Assembly: GCA_050246945.1 (NCBI GenBank)
Contig: JBFWVC010000004.1
Location: forward strand, 215,889-279,888
DNA from: JAEUMD01 sp050246945
GTDB lineage: Bacteria; Pseudomonadota; Alphaproteobacteria; Rhizobiales; Hyphomicrobiaceae
DNA: 64,000 nt
Reading direction: 5' to 3'
Position numbers and translations under genes: made by a program. How positions within the stretch are numbered: position 1 is the first letter of the stretch; each line of letters begins with the position of its first letter. The notes beneath the pieces were generated by a model, which worked only from the letters and a program-made list of their open reading frames with translations, was not told where the DNA came from and searched no databases. Below are positions 1 through 9,062 of this stretch, piece by piece.

Positions 1-560
1 GAGACCGAGACGTCTTTCTGTCTCTGGATCAGCGCGTCAAGGTGTCGAGCGATCTGGGCGCGGACTTGTTCGTATCGCTGCATGCCGACTCGCTCGCATC
101 GAAGACCTTCGCGACGCAGGTCCGCGGCGCGACGGTCTATACGTTGTCGGAGCGGGCTTCCGACGAGCAGGCACGGCTGATGGCGGAGAAAGAGAATGCG
201 TCCGATCAGGCGGCGGGCATCGATAGCAGTGCGTTCAAAATCGAAAGCGAAGAAGTCAGAAGCATTCTCTTTGACCTGATGAAGCGGGAAACGTCAAATT
301 TCTCAACGGATTTCTCCAATCTTCTTGTGTCGCGCCTTAAGCAAACGGTGTCGGTTTCGCGCGACCCGCAGCGCTCGGCGGCATTCCGGGTGCTGAAGCA
401 GACGTATGCACCTTCGGTATTGATCGAACTCGGCTATCTGAGCAATGACGCCGACGCAAAGCTGATGCGCCAAGCGGAGTGGCAGGGGAAGGTCGCCCAA
501 TCAATCGTGGCGGCGATTGACGCGTTCTTCGACAAGCGGACCGCGCGTACCGGTCGTTGA
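1..560 (+). CDS. N-acetylmuramoyl-L-alanine amidase, C-terminal part (5' end outside window)
   Basis: This is the C-terminal catalytic part of an Amidase_3 zinc hydrolase, which cleaves the amide bond between muramic acid and the stem peptide during septum splitting or wall turnover in the periplasm. The frame is open to the left edge, and the residues before the first internal GTG (position 42) already match the family (TRDRD-like, then SLDQRV), so the gene starts outside the window. The second zinc histidine lies in SLHADS, and the catalytic Glu lies in VLIELGYLSN near the end. The gene directly precedes a penicillin-binding protein, which fits a cell-wall locus. The first zinc ligand is off-window, so activity cannot be fully checked. 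Confidence 0.9.
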   Translation, partial: DRDVFLSLDQRVKVSSDLGADLFVSLHADSLASKTFATQVRGATVYTLSERASDEQARLMAEKENASDQAAGIDSSAFKIESEEVRSILFDLMKRETSNFSTDFSNLLVSRLKQTVSVSRDPQRSAAFRVLKQTYAPSVLIELGYLSNDADAKLMRQAEWQGKVAQSIVAAIDAFFDKRTARTGR

Positions 561-724
561 GGCGAACGCGAAACCGGGAATCTTCAGGGTTGTGGTTGCG
601 GCGCGGCGGCCAGTGTTACCGCCCACCTCAATTGCTTCGGGCCTCTGGTCCGATTGCTGACAAACGCGTAGTGATGACAACGGACAGGGGCTCGGGTGGC
701 GACTACGTGCCGCCACATTGCGTG

Positions 725-803
725 CTAGTGTGATGATCGAAAAGTCCGCTTCATACTTTTCGGCCGGGTTGCGAGGCGGACTTCTCGATCTGAATCACAC
801 TAG
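725..803. repeat. CTAG-bounded palindromic repeat, type C copy 1
   Basis: An imperfect inverted repeat of about 79 bp bounded by CTAG on both sides. The left arm CTAGTGTGATGATCGA pairs with the right arm TCGATCTGAATCACACTAG, and the inner pairing is AAGTCCGC with GCGGACTT. It lies in the gap between the amidase and the penicillin-binding protein. The same architecture recurs immediately downstream and near 21.2 kb with different inner sequence. Confidence 0.7.
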
Positions 804-816
804 AACTCTGAATTTG

Positions 817-891
817 CTAGTGTGGTTCAGATCGCGAAATTCGTTCCGAGGTTGCCGCAGAATGTGACGAATTTCGCGATCACGACACTAG
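817..891. repeat. CTAG-bounded palindromic repeat, type C copy 2
   Basis: About 75 bp bounded by CTAG. The arms include GATCGCGAAATTCGT on the left and ACGAATTTCGCGATC on the right, a perfect 15-bp match. The outer arms CTAGTGT and ACACTAG also pair. The same inner arms recur at 21212-21284. Confidence 0.75.
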
Positions 892-960
892 ATTACCTTG
901 CAAAGCGGTACCGGTTCGTGCATCGCAGCGATCATCTGTATGTGGCGTGCATGGGGCATT

Positions 961-1063
961 AGAGCGTGTCGCGAATATTGAGATTCGCTCCTGATGCTCT
1001 AAGTCCTTGTTTTTGTGCATGTCGTTGTCGCAATTCCGCTGCACACTTTTGCGCGACATGCAT
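961..1063. repeat. Dispersed intergenic repeat, type A copy 1
   Basis: About 103 bp. It starts with GAGCGTGTCGCGAA, followed by a palindromic half with arms GCATGTCGTTGTCGCA and TGCGCGACATGC around a core CCGCTGCACACTTT. Another copy with the same leading segment is at 12858-12960. Elements with an ACCGCT...CACTTT core between ATG-rich arms are common in Hyphomicrobiales genomes; that is family knowledge, not a search result. Confidence 0.75.
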
Positions 1064-1075
1064 TAACATGCCTTG

Positions 1076-1201
1076 GAGCGGGTCAGGTAGAGACGGAACC
1101 AAGTCAGGCTCTTCTGGCCGGCTCTATCTTACTGCCTGAGATACACATTCACGCCTTCGATGGAAGCGGTCGCGCTTCCATCGCAGCCGATCTGGCTCTA
1201 T
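1076..1201. repeat. Dispersed intergenic repeat, type B copy 1 (diverged)
   Basis: About 126 bp. The diagnostic block ATTCACGCCTTCGATGGAAG is followed by a short hairpin, GGAAGCGGTCGCGCTTCC, then a GATCTGGCTCTA end. It matches the two near-identical copies at 45004-45131 and 55668-55797 but has many substitutions, so it looks older. It lies about 100 bp before the penicillin-binding protein gene. Confidence 0.75.
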
Positions 1202-1298
1202 GACCAGAGGACGTTGATCTCAGGGGGCGCTTGGGGCGTCCTAGGCCAAGCTGATCGGCTCAAAAGGGAACCGTGCGCGGGATGCAAGACCGAGACCC

Positions 1299-3848
1299 AT
1301 GAGAAGTCCTACCCTGCCACCACCGGCGCCACGTCCGAAACGGCGGCGCAAGAGCCTGCTCCTGAGCTTTCTTGGCTGGAGCTTCGCTACCGGCGTGCTC
1401 CTGTTCGTGATCGGTTCGGCTGCGGCTGGCTTCATGATCTACCGCGCATCGCAGGATCTGCCCGATTACGAGAGTCTCGCCAAGTACGAACCTCCGGTGA
1501 TGACGCGCATCCACGCGCACGACGGATCCTTGATTGCGGAGTATGCGCGCGAGCGGCGCATATTCGTGCCGATCAACACCATACCAAAGCTTCTCATAGC
1601 CGCATTCCTGTCGGCGGAAGACCGCCGCTTCTATGAGCATGGCGGTATCGACATGACGGGTGTCGCGCGCGCCGCGGTCAAGTATGCGGAGCGCAAGCTG
1701 ACCGGTCACGGCAGCATCCAGGGGGCATCGACCATCACGCAGCAGGTGGCGAAGAACTTCCTTTTGACCTCGGACCGCACTTTCGACCGCAAGATCAAGG
1801 AAGCGATCCTGGCAGTGCGCATCGAACGCGCGTACACCAAGGACAAGATCCTGGAGCTCTACCTCAACGAGATATACCTGGGTCTCGGCTCGTACGGCGT
1901 CGCGGCCGCAGGACTCAACTACTTCAACAAAGAGCTCAAGGACCTCACGATCGAAGAGGTGGCCTACCTCGCCGCGCTGCCCAAGGCGCCCAACAACTAC
2001 CATCCTTTCAAGCATACGCAGCGAGCTACCGAGCGGCGCAACTGGATCATCGGCCAGATGTGGGAGAACGGCTACATCACCGCGGAGGCCGCTGCCGAGG
2101 CAAAGAATAAGCCGCTCAACGTGAATCTGCGCCCGTTCGGCGCGCACATCTTCGCAGCGGAGTTCTTCGCGGAAGAGGTTCGCCGCTCTCTGCTGGCCAA
2201 GTATGGGGAAGACAAGCTCTATGGTGGCGGTCTGTCCGTGCGCACGACGCTCGATCCCGAGCAGCAGGGCTACGCCCGGAAGGCTCTAACCCAGGGCCTT
2301 GTCAATTTCGACCGAGAGAAGGGCTGGCGCGGTCCCGTAAAGAAAATCGACATTGCGGGGGATTGGGGCAAGGCTGTCGCAGAGATCGACGTTCCCGAGG
2401 ACATCTATCCCTGGCGGCTAGGAGTTGTGCTTGATGTGCAGAAATCCAAGGCCATCGTGGGATTGAAGCCGGTGCGGCGTCAGGATGGTGCTCTGATCGA
2501 CAAGCGCGAAGCCGTCGAAATCGGTTTCGAGACGATGAAGTGGGCGAGGAAGGGCGAAAAGGGACCAGCGCCGAAATCCGTCGGTGACGTGCTTGCGCTG
2601 GGCGACGTGATATACGTCGCGCCGGAGGATCCGGAAAAACTGACCGGCACCTGGTCGCTGATGCAAATTCCCGAGGTTTCGGGCGGGCTGGTGGCCATGG
2701 ACCCTCATACCGGCCGCGTGCTAGCGGTCGCTGGCGGGTTCTCATTCGACATGAGCCAGTTCGACCGGGCCGTGCAGGCGCGACGGCAGCCGGGGTCGGC
2801 ATTCAAGCCGCTCGTATATGCCGCGGCGCTGGACAACGGCTATAAGCCGACCAGCATCATCCTCGATGCTCCGATCGAAATCGAGCAGGGGCCGGGCAAG
2901 GATATCTGGAAGCCCGAGAACTATGACAAGGAGAAGTCCTACGGGCCGACCACTTTGCGGGTTGGCATCGAGAAGTCCCGAAATCAGATGACCGTTCGGC
3001 TGGCCCAGGACATGGGCATGCCGCTCATCACCGAATATGCTCGCCGCTTCGGTGTCTACGACGACCTTCTGCCCGTTCTGGCCATGTCACTCGGGGCCGG
3101 CGAGACTACGCTTCTGCGCATGGTCAACGCCTATGCCATGATTGCCAACGGCGGCAAGCAGGTGCAAGCAACCTTCATCGACCGCATCCAAGATCGTTGG
3201 GGCCGTACCGTCTGGCGCCATGACGATCGGGCTTGCGAAGGTTGCAAGGCGGATGTCTGGAACGGTCAGCCGGAACCAAATATCATCGATGACCGAAAGC
3301 AGATCATCGACCCGCACACCGCCTATCAGGTCACGTCGATCTTGGAGGGAGTCGTGCAGCGAGGTACGGCTACGTCGCTCAAGAAGCTGGGCATGCCGCT
3401 GGCAGGCAAGACAGGAACCACCAACGACGAAAAGGATGCCTGGTTCGTCGGCTTCACGCCGGACTTGGTTGTCGGCGTGTACGTTGGCTACGACATTCCG
3501 CGGCCGATGGGCAAAGGCCAAACGGGCGGCAAGGTTGCCGCGCCGATCTTCGGTGATTTCATGAAGATGGCGCTGGCGGGCAAGCCTGCGGTGCCGTTCC
3601 GTGTCCCGCCGGGTATCAAGCTCGTTCGCGTCAGCCTCAAGACGGGCCTGAGAGCGCAGCCAGGCGACAAGGACGGTATCATCGAGGCGTTCAAGCCCGG
3701 CGAGGAGCCGGACGACGCCTATTCGGTGATCGGTTTCACGGATCCGACCACGGAAGACGGCACCACGAGCGGGGGCGCGTATTCACCCGCTCGGCGTGAT
3801 GGCGGCGGCGATCCAGGCTACTCGGGCGGCCGCGGCGGGCTCTGGTAG
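1299..3848 (+). CDS. mrcA: Penicillin-binding protein 1A (bifunctional transglycosylase/transpeptidase)
   Basis: A class A PBP of 849 aa that polymerises lipid II glycan strands and cross-links stem peptides at the outer face of the inner membrane. The N-terminus is Pro/Arg-rich and cytoplasmic, followed by one membrane segment (about residues 20-48). The GT51 domain shows EDRRFYEHGG (Glu107, Glu113), QGASTITQQ and KEAILA motifs. An OB-like insert follows. The transpeptidase domain has nucleophile S500 in SAFK, an SRN motif and K704-TGT. Length is typical for alphaproteobacterial PBP1A. It sits between an amidase and prfB, a frequent alphaproteobacterial arrangement. The C-terminal tail is Gly/Tyr-rich and probably disordered. 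Confidence 0.96.
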   Translation: MRSPTLPPPAPRPKRRRKSLLLSFLGWSFATGVLLFVIGSAAAGFMIYRASQDLPDYESLAKYEPPVMTRIHAHDGSLIAEYARERRIFVPINTIPKLLIAAFLSAEDRRFYEHGGIDMTGVARAAVKYAERKLTGHGSIQGASTITQQVAKNFLLTSDRTFDRKIKEAILAVRIERAYTKDKILELYLNEIYLGLGSYGVAAAGLNYFNKELKDLTIEEVAYLAALPKAPNNYHPFKHTQRATERRNWIIGQMWENGYITAEAAAEAKNKPLNVNLRPFGAHIFAAEFFAEEVRRSLLAKYGEDKLYGGGLSVRTTLDPEQQGYARKALTQGLVNFDREKGWRGPVKKIDIAGDWGKAVAEIDVPEDIYPWRLGVVLDVQKSKAIVGLKPVRRQDGALIDKREAVEIGFETMKWARKGEKGPAPKSVGDVLALGDVIYVAPEDPEKLTGTWSLMQIPEVSGGLVAMDPHTGRVLAVAGGFSFDMSQFDRAVQARRQPGSAFKPLVYAAALDNGYKPTSIILDAPIEIEQGPGKDIWKPENYDKEKSYGPTTLRVGIEKSRNQMTVRLAQDMGMPLITEYARRFGVYDDLLPVLAMSLGAGETTLLRMVNAYAMIANGGKQVQATFIDRIQDRWGRTVWRHDDRACEGCKADVWNGQPEPNIIDDRKQIIDPHTAYQVTSILEGVVQRGTATSLKKLGMPLAGKTGTTNDEKDAWFVGFTPDLVVGVYVGYDIPRPMGKGQTGGKVAAPIFGDFMKMALAGKPAVPFRVPPGIKLVRVSLKTGLRAQPGDKDGIIEAFKPGEEPDDAYSVIGFTDPTTEDGTTSGGAYSPARRDGGGDPGYSGGRGGLW

Positions 3849-4006
3849 CAGCGCGGGGCGATCGGGAACGGTTGGCGACCGGCTCGGCTCGGAATCGTCT
3901 GCCCGGCCTTCCCCCCTATTCGGTCCGCTCAAGTTTACACATCCGCTCGGGCCAACTATATGTGCGCCGTTCCCGTCAGATATGCACGGATGATGAGGAG
4001 GCAGCG

Positions 4007-5138
4007 ATGCGCGCCGAAGCCCAGAAGTACGTCGATTCCATCGAGGAGGCGCTGACCCTCCTGAGGAGGCATCTTTGACTGGGACACGGCTGAAGCGCGC
4101 CTTGCGGAGCTGAACCGGCGGGCGGAGGATCCGGGTCTGTGGTCCGATCCGCAGTCGGCGCAGAAGGTCATGCGCCAGCGCCGCCAGCTCGAGCAGGCAA
4201 TGCAGAGCGTCAGTGCCCTGCAGCGTGAGCTCGACGACGCGGTCGTTCTGATCGAGCTGGGCGAGGCAGAAGACGACGGCGATACCGTCGCGGAAGGCGA
4301 AACCGCGCTGAAGCGGTTGAGCGAGGACGCGGAGCGTCGCTCGGTGGAGGCGCTCCTCAACGGCGAGGCCGACGGCAATGACACCTATGTCGAGATCCAT
4401 GCGGGCGCGGGCGGAACGGAAAGCCAGGACTGGGCCGAGATGCTCACGCGGATGTATGCCCGCTGGGCCGAGCAGCGCGGCTACAAGGTGACGATGGTCG
4501 AAGCGAGCGCCGGCGAAGAAGCCGGGCTCAAGTCGGCGACGCTGGAGGTCAAGGGCGAAAACGCCTACGGCTGGCTGAAGACGGAATCAGGCGTGCATCG
4601 CCTGGTACGCATATCTCCCTACGATTCCAACGCACGGCGGCATACATCGTTCGCGTCGGTCTGGGTATTTCCGGTGATCGACGACGAGATCGACATCCAG
4701 ATCAACGAAAGCGATTGTCGCATAGACACATATCGCGCCTCGGGGGCGGGCGGTCAGCACGTCAACACGACGGATTCGGCCGTGCGCATCACCCACATGC
4801 CAACTGGCATCGTGGTCGCGTCACAGCAGGAGCGGAGCCAGATCAAGAACAGGGCGATTGCCTGGGCGATGTTGAAATCCCGTCTCTACGAGCGCGAATT
4901 GAAGGCGCGCGAGGAAAAGGCCAACGCCGAAGCTGCCTCGAAGACCGAAATCGGCTGGGGCCACCAGATCCGTTCCTATGTTTTGCAGCCCTACCAGATG
5001 GTCAAGGACCTGCGTACGGGCGAGACCAGCAGCAATCCGGATGCGGTGCTCGACGGCGATATCGACCCGTTTCTGGAAGCTTCGCTGGCGCAACGGATCA
5101 AGGGCGGTGGTCCGGTCGAGGTCGAAGATATCGGGTGA
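4007..5138 (+). CDS. prfB: Peptide chain release factor 2, with programmed +1 ribosomal frameshift
   Basis: RF2 (376 aa) terminates translation at UGA and UAA codons. Translation starts at ATG 4007 behind GAGGAG and runs 23 codons to an in-frame CTT TGA C (4073-4079). An internal Shine-Dalgarno AGGAGG lies exactly 3 nt before CTT, the arrangement known to drive +1 shifting in RF2 genes. Reading resumes at GAC 4077, giving DWDTAEARLAEL and the rest of the protein. The GGQ catalytic motif is at residues 248-250, in the canonical place. The codon-recognition tripeptide is S203-P-Y205 rather than the E. coli SPF. Low RF2 should lower termination at the internal TGA and raise frameshifting, so the gene is probably autoregulated. 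Confidence 0.97.
4064..4079 (+). promoter_or_regulatory. prfB programmed +1 frameshift site
   Basis: The sequence is AGGAGG CAT CTT TGA C. The Shine-Dalgarno-like hexamer (4064-4069), the 3-nt spacer, the slippery CTT and the UGA-C context match the E. coli prfB site in arrangement. The upstream frame stops at TGA 4076-4078, and the downstream frame continues with RF2 homology on both sides. Confidence 0.95.
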
Positions 5139-5200
5139 AGGGCTCGTTTCGAGGGCCCTGTATTTAAAGGTGCGTTGGGTGTGAGGGCGCGAGGAGCGAT

Positions 5201-6121
5201 GTGCAAGTGAAGCTTCCAGCGCAGCGCGCAATTTCGCTCATAGAGAGCCCGGGTTTCAGTGATTACGCGCTCCTTGATTCCGGCGCGGGCCGCAAGCTCG
5301 AGCGGTTCGGGAAGATCGTGCTCGACCGCCCCGAAGCGCAGGCGCTTTGGAGCCGGTCCTTGCCGCATGCTGCGTGGGAGAAGGCGCATGCCGTTTTTTC
5401 TGCCTCGGGAGAGGAAGAAGAGAAGGGGCGCTGGCGCATCGACAAGCCGGTGGGCGAAAAATGGGCGCTCGACGTCGCGGGTGTGACAATGCTCTGCCGC
5501 CTGCAGGGGCTGTGGCATGTGGGGTTGTTTCCCGAGCAGATGCCGCATTGGCAGTGGATGTTGGAGCGGATCGTCGAGATGCGCGCGGCCGATCGGACGG
5601 CCCGGCCGCGTGTGCTCAATCTCTTCGGGTATACGGGGGCTGCCTCGCTCATCGCGGCGAAGGCCGGCGCGGAGGTGACGCACGTCGATGCGTCCAAGAA
5701 GGCGGTCGCCTGGGCGCGCGAGAACCAGGCGGTATCGAAGCTCGGAGACGCGCCGATACGATGGATCGTTGACGATGCGGTCAAGTTCACGGCGCGCGAG
5801 GTGCGGCGTGGGCGCAGCTACAACATTATTCTGGTGGATCCGCCCAAGTTCGGACGTGGGCCGGCGGGAGAGACCTGGGACCTGTTCTCTGGGTTGAAGC
5901 CGTTGCTGGAGGATTGCGCGAAACTGCTCGATCGCGACCATGCGGCGCTTGTCCTCACGGTCTATGCGATTCGAGCATCGACACTCGCATTCGGGCAGCT
6001 GGTCGAGGAGGTGGTCGGAGGGCGAGGCGGCGCGATGGATATCGGCGAACTCGTGATCCGGGAACAGGCCGGGGAGCGCTCCGTTCCGACGTCGCTGTTC
6101 ACGCGGTGGAGGACGGCATGA
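5201..6121 (+). CDS. Class I SAM-dependent methyltransferase, RlmI-like (probable rRNA methyltransferase)
   Basis: A 306-aa protein of the SAM-dependent methyltransferase family that includes RlmI/RlmK-type rRNA cytosine methyltransferases. Motif I is NLFGYTGAASLIAAKAGA, followed by the acidic HVDASKKAV that contacts SAM. A DPPKFGRGP motif provides the catalytic loop. There is no N-terminal PUA domain, unlike full RlmI, so the target is uncertain. It starts at GTG 5201 behind GAGGAG; the overlapping ATG at 5199 runs into a stop after three codons. It ends in an ATGA overlap with the next methyltransferase, so the two are translationally coupled. Confidence 0.85.
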   Translation: MQVKLPAQRAISLIESPGFSDYALLDSGAGRKLERFGKIVLDRPEAQALWSRSLPHAAWEKAHAVFSASGEEEEKGRWRIDKPVGEKWALDVAGVTMLCRLQGLWHVGLFPEQMPHWQWMLERIVEMRAADRTARPRVLNLFGYTGAASLIAAKAGAEVTHVDASKKAVAWARENQAVSKLGDAPIRWIVDDAVKFTAREVRRGRSYNIILVDPPKFGRGPAGETWDLFSGLKPLLEDCAKLLDRDHAALVLTVYAIRASTLAFGQLVEEVVGGRGGAMDIGELVIREQAGERSVPTSLFTRWRTA

Positions 6122-6948
6122 GCCAGACCGGCGGCGAGCCGCTTGTCATCACCAGTCTGCAGAACGAGCGAGTGAAGGCGATCCGCGCGCTCGAGATGCG
6201 CAAGGAGCGCAAGTCCACCGGCCTGTTCGTTGCCGAGGGGGCTTCGATCCTGTTGACGGCGCGAGACAACGGCTGGCAACCCGAAACGCTGGTGGCCTTA
6301 TCGCAAGTGCTGGGCGAGGGAGTGGCGAGCGACTTGGCGCGATGGGTCGGGCAACAGGGCGGCGATGTCATGGCTGTCTCTGGGGCCGTGCTCGGCAAGC
6401 TCGCCTCGAAGGAAAATCCGCAATCGCTGCTCGGTGTTTTTCGGCAACGCCATGCGGCGCTGCCCGATGCGCTTTCGGCAGATGCCAGCGATGTGTGGCT
6501 CGTGCTCGAGGAAGTGCGCGATCCCGGCAATCTCGGCACCATCGTCAGAACAGTCGATGCGGTTGGTGCAAAGGGCGTGATCCTGGTCGGCAACTGTTGT
6601 GATCCGTGGAGTCGCGAATGCGTGCGGGCGACCATGGGCTCGATCTTCGCTGTGCCGATTGCGCGGGTGGAGCGCGGCGCATTCCTCGACTGGCGCCAAG
6701 AATGGGGCGGCGATGTCGTCGCGACACATCTCGCCGCAAGTGAGGATTTCCGCGCGGCCCAATATCGCGGGCCGATCCTTCTCATGATGGGGAGCGAAGG
6801 GCCGGGGCTTTCGGATGCTCTCAACGCGGTGGCGACACGGCGCATAAAGATTCCGATGGCCGGACGGCTCGACAGTCTCAATCTAGCGGTAGCGACGGCG
6901 CTGGTGCTCTATCAGATGCGCGGAGCGCACCTGAAGCTCGGCACGTGA
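6118..6948 (+). CDS. TrmH/SpoU-family RNA 2'-O-methyltransferase
   Basis: A 276-aa SPOUT-class methyltransferase that transfers a methyl group from SAM to a ribose 2'-OH in tRNA or rRNA. It has the N-terminal substrate-binding domain (NERVKAIRALEMRKERKSTGLFVAEG) followed by the SpoU core: EEVRDPGNLGTIVRT (motif 1), LLMMGSEGPGL (motif 2) and RIKIPMAGRLDSLNLAVATALVLYQM (motif 3, knotted). The start at ATG 6118 overlaps the previous stop (ATGA), which is more likely than the longer frame reaching back to 5914. The exact RNA target cannot be read from the sequence. Confidence 0.9.
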   Translation: MSQTGGEPLVITSLQNERVKAIRALEMRKERKSTGLFVAEGASILLTARDNGWQPETLVALSQVLGEGVASDLARWVGQQGGDVMAVSGAVLGKLASKENPQSLLGVFRQRHAALPDALSADASDVWLVLEEVRDPGNLGTIVRTVDAVGAKGVILVGNCCDPWSRECVRATMGSIFAVPIARVERGAFLDWRQEWGGDVVATHLAASEDFRAAQYRGPILLMMGSEGPGLSDALNAVATRRIKIPMAGRLDSLNLAVATALVLYQMRGAHLKLGT

Positions 6949-6966
6949 GGGGGAGGCTCAAACGGC

Positions 6967-7923
6967 ATGCGCATCGAGTATCACCGGACGCTGATCGCTG
7001 ACCGTGTGCGGAATACCGCGCTGTTCGCGGCGCTGAAGCAGGTGATCAGCAGGGGCGAGACAGTGGTGGCCGACATCGGGGCGGGCACCGGCCTCATCGG
7101 TCTGATGGCGGCGCGGCTCGGTGCGCGGGACGTCTACCTCTACGAGATGGCGGAGGTGGCGGACGTCGCGGCGGAAATCGTGAAGAAGAATCGCGCGCGC
7201 AATTGTCATGTGATGCCGTGCAGTTCGCTCGACATGGTGGAACCTCCGCGCGTCGATGTGGTCATCTCCGAGACGCTCGGCAACTATGCGTTCGAGGAGA
7301 ACATGATCCAGACGCTCGCCGATGCGCGGGCGCGGCACCTGAAGCGCGGAGGCACGATCATTCCCGCGCGGGTCCGGCAATTCGTTGCCCCGGTCGTGAG
7401 CGATCGCTTCGACAAGGAACTCCATGCGTGGGGGCGGGTCGGCGACGAACTCGGAATTGCGCTGGACCTGAGCGTCGCCGAGGACATGAGCCTCAACAAC
7501 ATATATGTGCGAAACGTGAAGCCTGGCGACCTGCTCGCAAATGGAGGCAGCGCGGTCGTCTGGGACGAGGTTGATTTCAACGCCGCGCAAGCCAGCAGCC
7601 CCAATCGAAAGGGAGAGGCTGCCTGGCCGATCGCATCGGATGTCGTCATACATGGACTTGGGGTTTGGTGGGAGGCCGAGCTCGTTCCCGGCGTGACGCT
7701 TTCAACCGCGCCTGATGCGCCGCTCACACATTGGGAACAGCTCTACTTTCCGTTGCTGTCGCCGGTTGCGTGCAGGCGCGGCGATACGCTGAAGGTGATG
7801 CTCTTGTCGCGCTCGTCCGAAGAGGCGGGAACGCATCTAGCTTGGAAAGTATCCAGGCTCGATGCGGACGGCAAAGCGCAGGAGCGGCAGGCGCTCGACC
7901 TCGACAAGGGCTTCCTGCCTTAA
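6967..7923 (+). CDS. PRMT-like class I methyltransferase (putative protein arginine methyltransferase)
   Basis: A 318-aa protein with the layout of eukaryotic protein arginine methyltransferases. It has an N-terminal YHRTLIADRVRNTAL segment like the PRMT helix before the fold. Motif I is D36-IGAGTGL, with an acidic SAM contact at E60. The double-E loop is S101-E102 and E111, with the same nine-residue spacing as in PRMT1. A THWEQLYFPL segment resembles the PRMT THW loop, within a C-terminal beta barrel. PRMTs methylate arginine on proteins; bacterial members are rare and their substrates mostly unknown. It starts 18 nt after the SpoU gene and is probably in the same operon. A different substrate remains possible. 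Confidence 0.75.
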   Translation: MRIEYHRTLIADRVRNTALFAALKQVISRGETVVADIGAGTGLIGLMAARLGARDVYLYEMAEVADVAAEIVKKNRARNCHVMPCSSLDMVEPPRVDVVISETLGNYAFEENMIQTLADARARHLKRGGTIIPARVRQFVAPVVSDRFDKELHAWGRVGDELGIALDLSVAEDMSLNNIYVRNVKPGDLLANGGSAVVWDEVDFNAAQASSPNRKGEAAWPIASDVVIHGLGVWWEAELVPGVTLSTAPDAPLTHWEQLYFPLLSPVACRRGDTLKVMLLSRSSEEAGTHLAWKVSRLDADGKAQERQALDLDKGFLP

Positions 7924-7928
7924 AGAAG

Positions 7929-8025
7929 GCGTGTTCATGTTTCGTGGAAACACGCGTGCGATCCAGTCCTCTGGTTTGAGCAAGTCATTCACGCTGAACC
8001 GCTCAGCACTTCAGCTAAACATGCG
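7929..8025. repeat. Dispersed intergenic repeat, type A copy 2
   Basis: It begins six bases after the PRMT-like stop codon and ends one base before the stop codon of the convergent gene. A hairpin rich in CATGTTTC/GAAACACG is followed by the core AACCGCTCAGCACTTCAGCT. The same hairpin-plus-core order occurs at 45625-45717 and 55569-55669. Confidence 0.75.
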
Positions 8026-8670
8026 TTACCGGGCTGGATCGGTTTCAGCGGTAACGAACTGACTTTGCAGCGTCGCGGCACCGGACGGGCTTGCCGGGGC
8101 GGGACGCCCGGGCGGACGCGCTATGGTCGAGACTTTGAGCGACTTCATTTCGATCGGGCGAACGGTGGCAGAACCATCTGGCCAACCGTACATCGCGAGG
8201 CCGACCACAGCGACAATCAGAAGTGAAACACAGACCGAGACGGTCCAGCCGGCTGCGTCGCGCACTTTCGTGCGGAATCGATCGCGGCGTGCCTGCCGCA
8301 CCCATCGCGCGGCTGTGCCTGCATCATAAATTGCAGGCGGTTCGTTCTCAGTGGCCGAAGCGTCTGTGTCGATTCTTAGAGCCGCCGGCGATGCCGCATT
8401 ATCGGAACCCTCAACGTTGCGTGCGGGTGCGGGAGTAGCCACGTACGCGTCAACAATTGCGCGGTCTGCCTCCTCGCCCAGCCACCGCGAATTTTCCGCG
8501 CAATAGATTTGGCGTGGCGCGCTGCGGCGTTCCATGATGCGGGCGATTTCCGAGGCCAGCGCGTTCTCGTCCATCGGTTCACAGGTCGTGGGCGGCGCAT
8601 CGCCTTGTGCATTTGCGAGGGGGGCGCCGCGGTGCGGACGCAGTGCGTGAGCGAGGGGATTGCGGGTCAT
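8026..8670 (-). CDS. Hypothetical single-pass membrane protein
   Basis: A 214-aa protein that I do not recognise. The N-terminal half is hydrophilic, with an Ala/Asp-rich disordered stretch. A basic segment (about residues 123-137) is followed by one transmembrane helix (about 140-165, WTVSVCVSLLIVAVVGLAMYGW). A short Pro/Ala/Ser-rich tail follows. This suggests a cytoplasmic N-terminus and a short periplasmic tail. The start codon ATG is at 8670. It converges on the PRMT-like gene, with a type A repeat filling the gap. No signal peptide or catalytic motif is visible. Confidence 0.6.
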   Translation of the reverse strand: MTRNPLAHALRPHRGAPLANAQGDAPPTTCEPMDENALASEIARIMERRSAPRQIYCAENSRWLGEEADRAIVDAYVATPAPARNVEGSDNAASPAALRIDTDASATENEPPAIYDAGTAARWVRQARRDRFRTKVRDAAGWTVSVCVSLLIVAVVGLAMYGWPDGSATVRPIEMKSLKVSTIARPPGRPAPASPSGAATLQSQFVTAETDPAR

Positions 8671-9062
8671 GCTGCCCCCGCTTTCGCGCCGGCTCGCGCT
8701 GCTCCGGTGTTTGATACTGTTGCTTGTCGATGTTCGAGGTGCATCCGCGCAAATGGCCCATTGGGTTGAGTTACGCGGTGAATGGATGTTGGACTGCGAT
8801 CTGCAGCTGATAAAAATGCGCTACGTGCAAACGGGCGAGGCAAGCCAACTGTGACTACAGAAGAATAAGGTGTTTCGGAACCAACGAAATTTTTCAAGAA
8901 TCGGCCCGGGTGACCGGCGAGGTGGCCTGCCACTGCATCCAGTCCAGGGATCGACCCCTCAACGTGCTCGACTTCGAACCGGCCACACACGCGCGCAATC
9001 CCCCGTGGAGCGATGAAAAGCTCGCTCGGAGGCCAAGTCGCCGCGCTTGGCGCCCACTCAAG

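Noticed and set aside
1260..2147. 295-codon minus-strand frame
   Set aside because: It is antisense to the class A penicillin-binding protein gene, which has all catalytic motifs.
4991..5941. 316-codon minus-strand open frame
   Set aside because: It spans prfB and the RlmI-like gene in antisense, with no motif.
8669..8854. Possible small exported protein (hydrophobic start, ASAQ-like cleavage site)
   Set aside because: The start overlaps the start codon of the divergent gene, no ribosome binding site is visible and the mature part is only about 30 residues; it cannot be supported from sequence alone.
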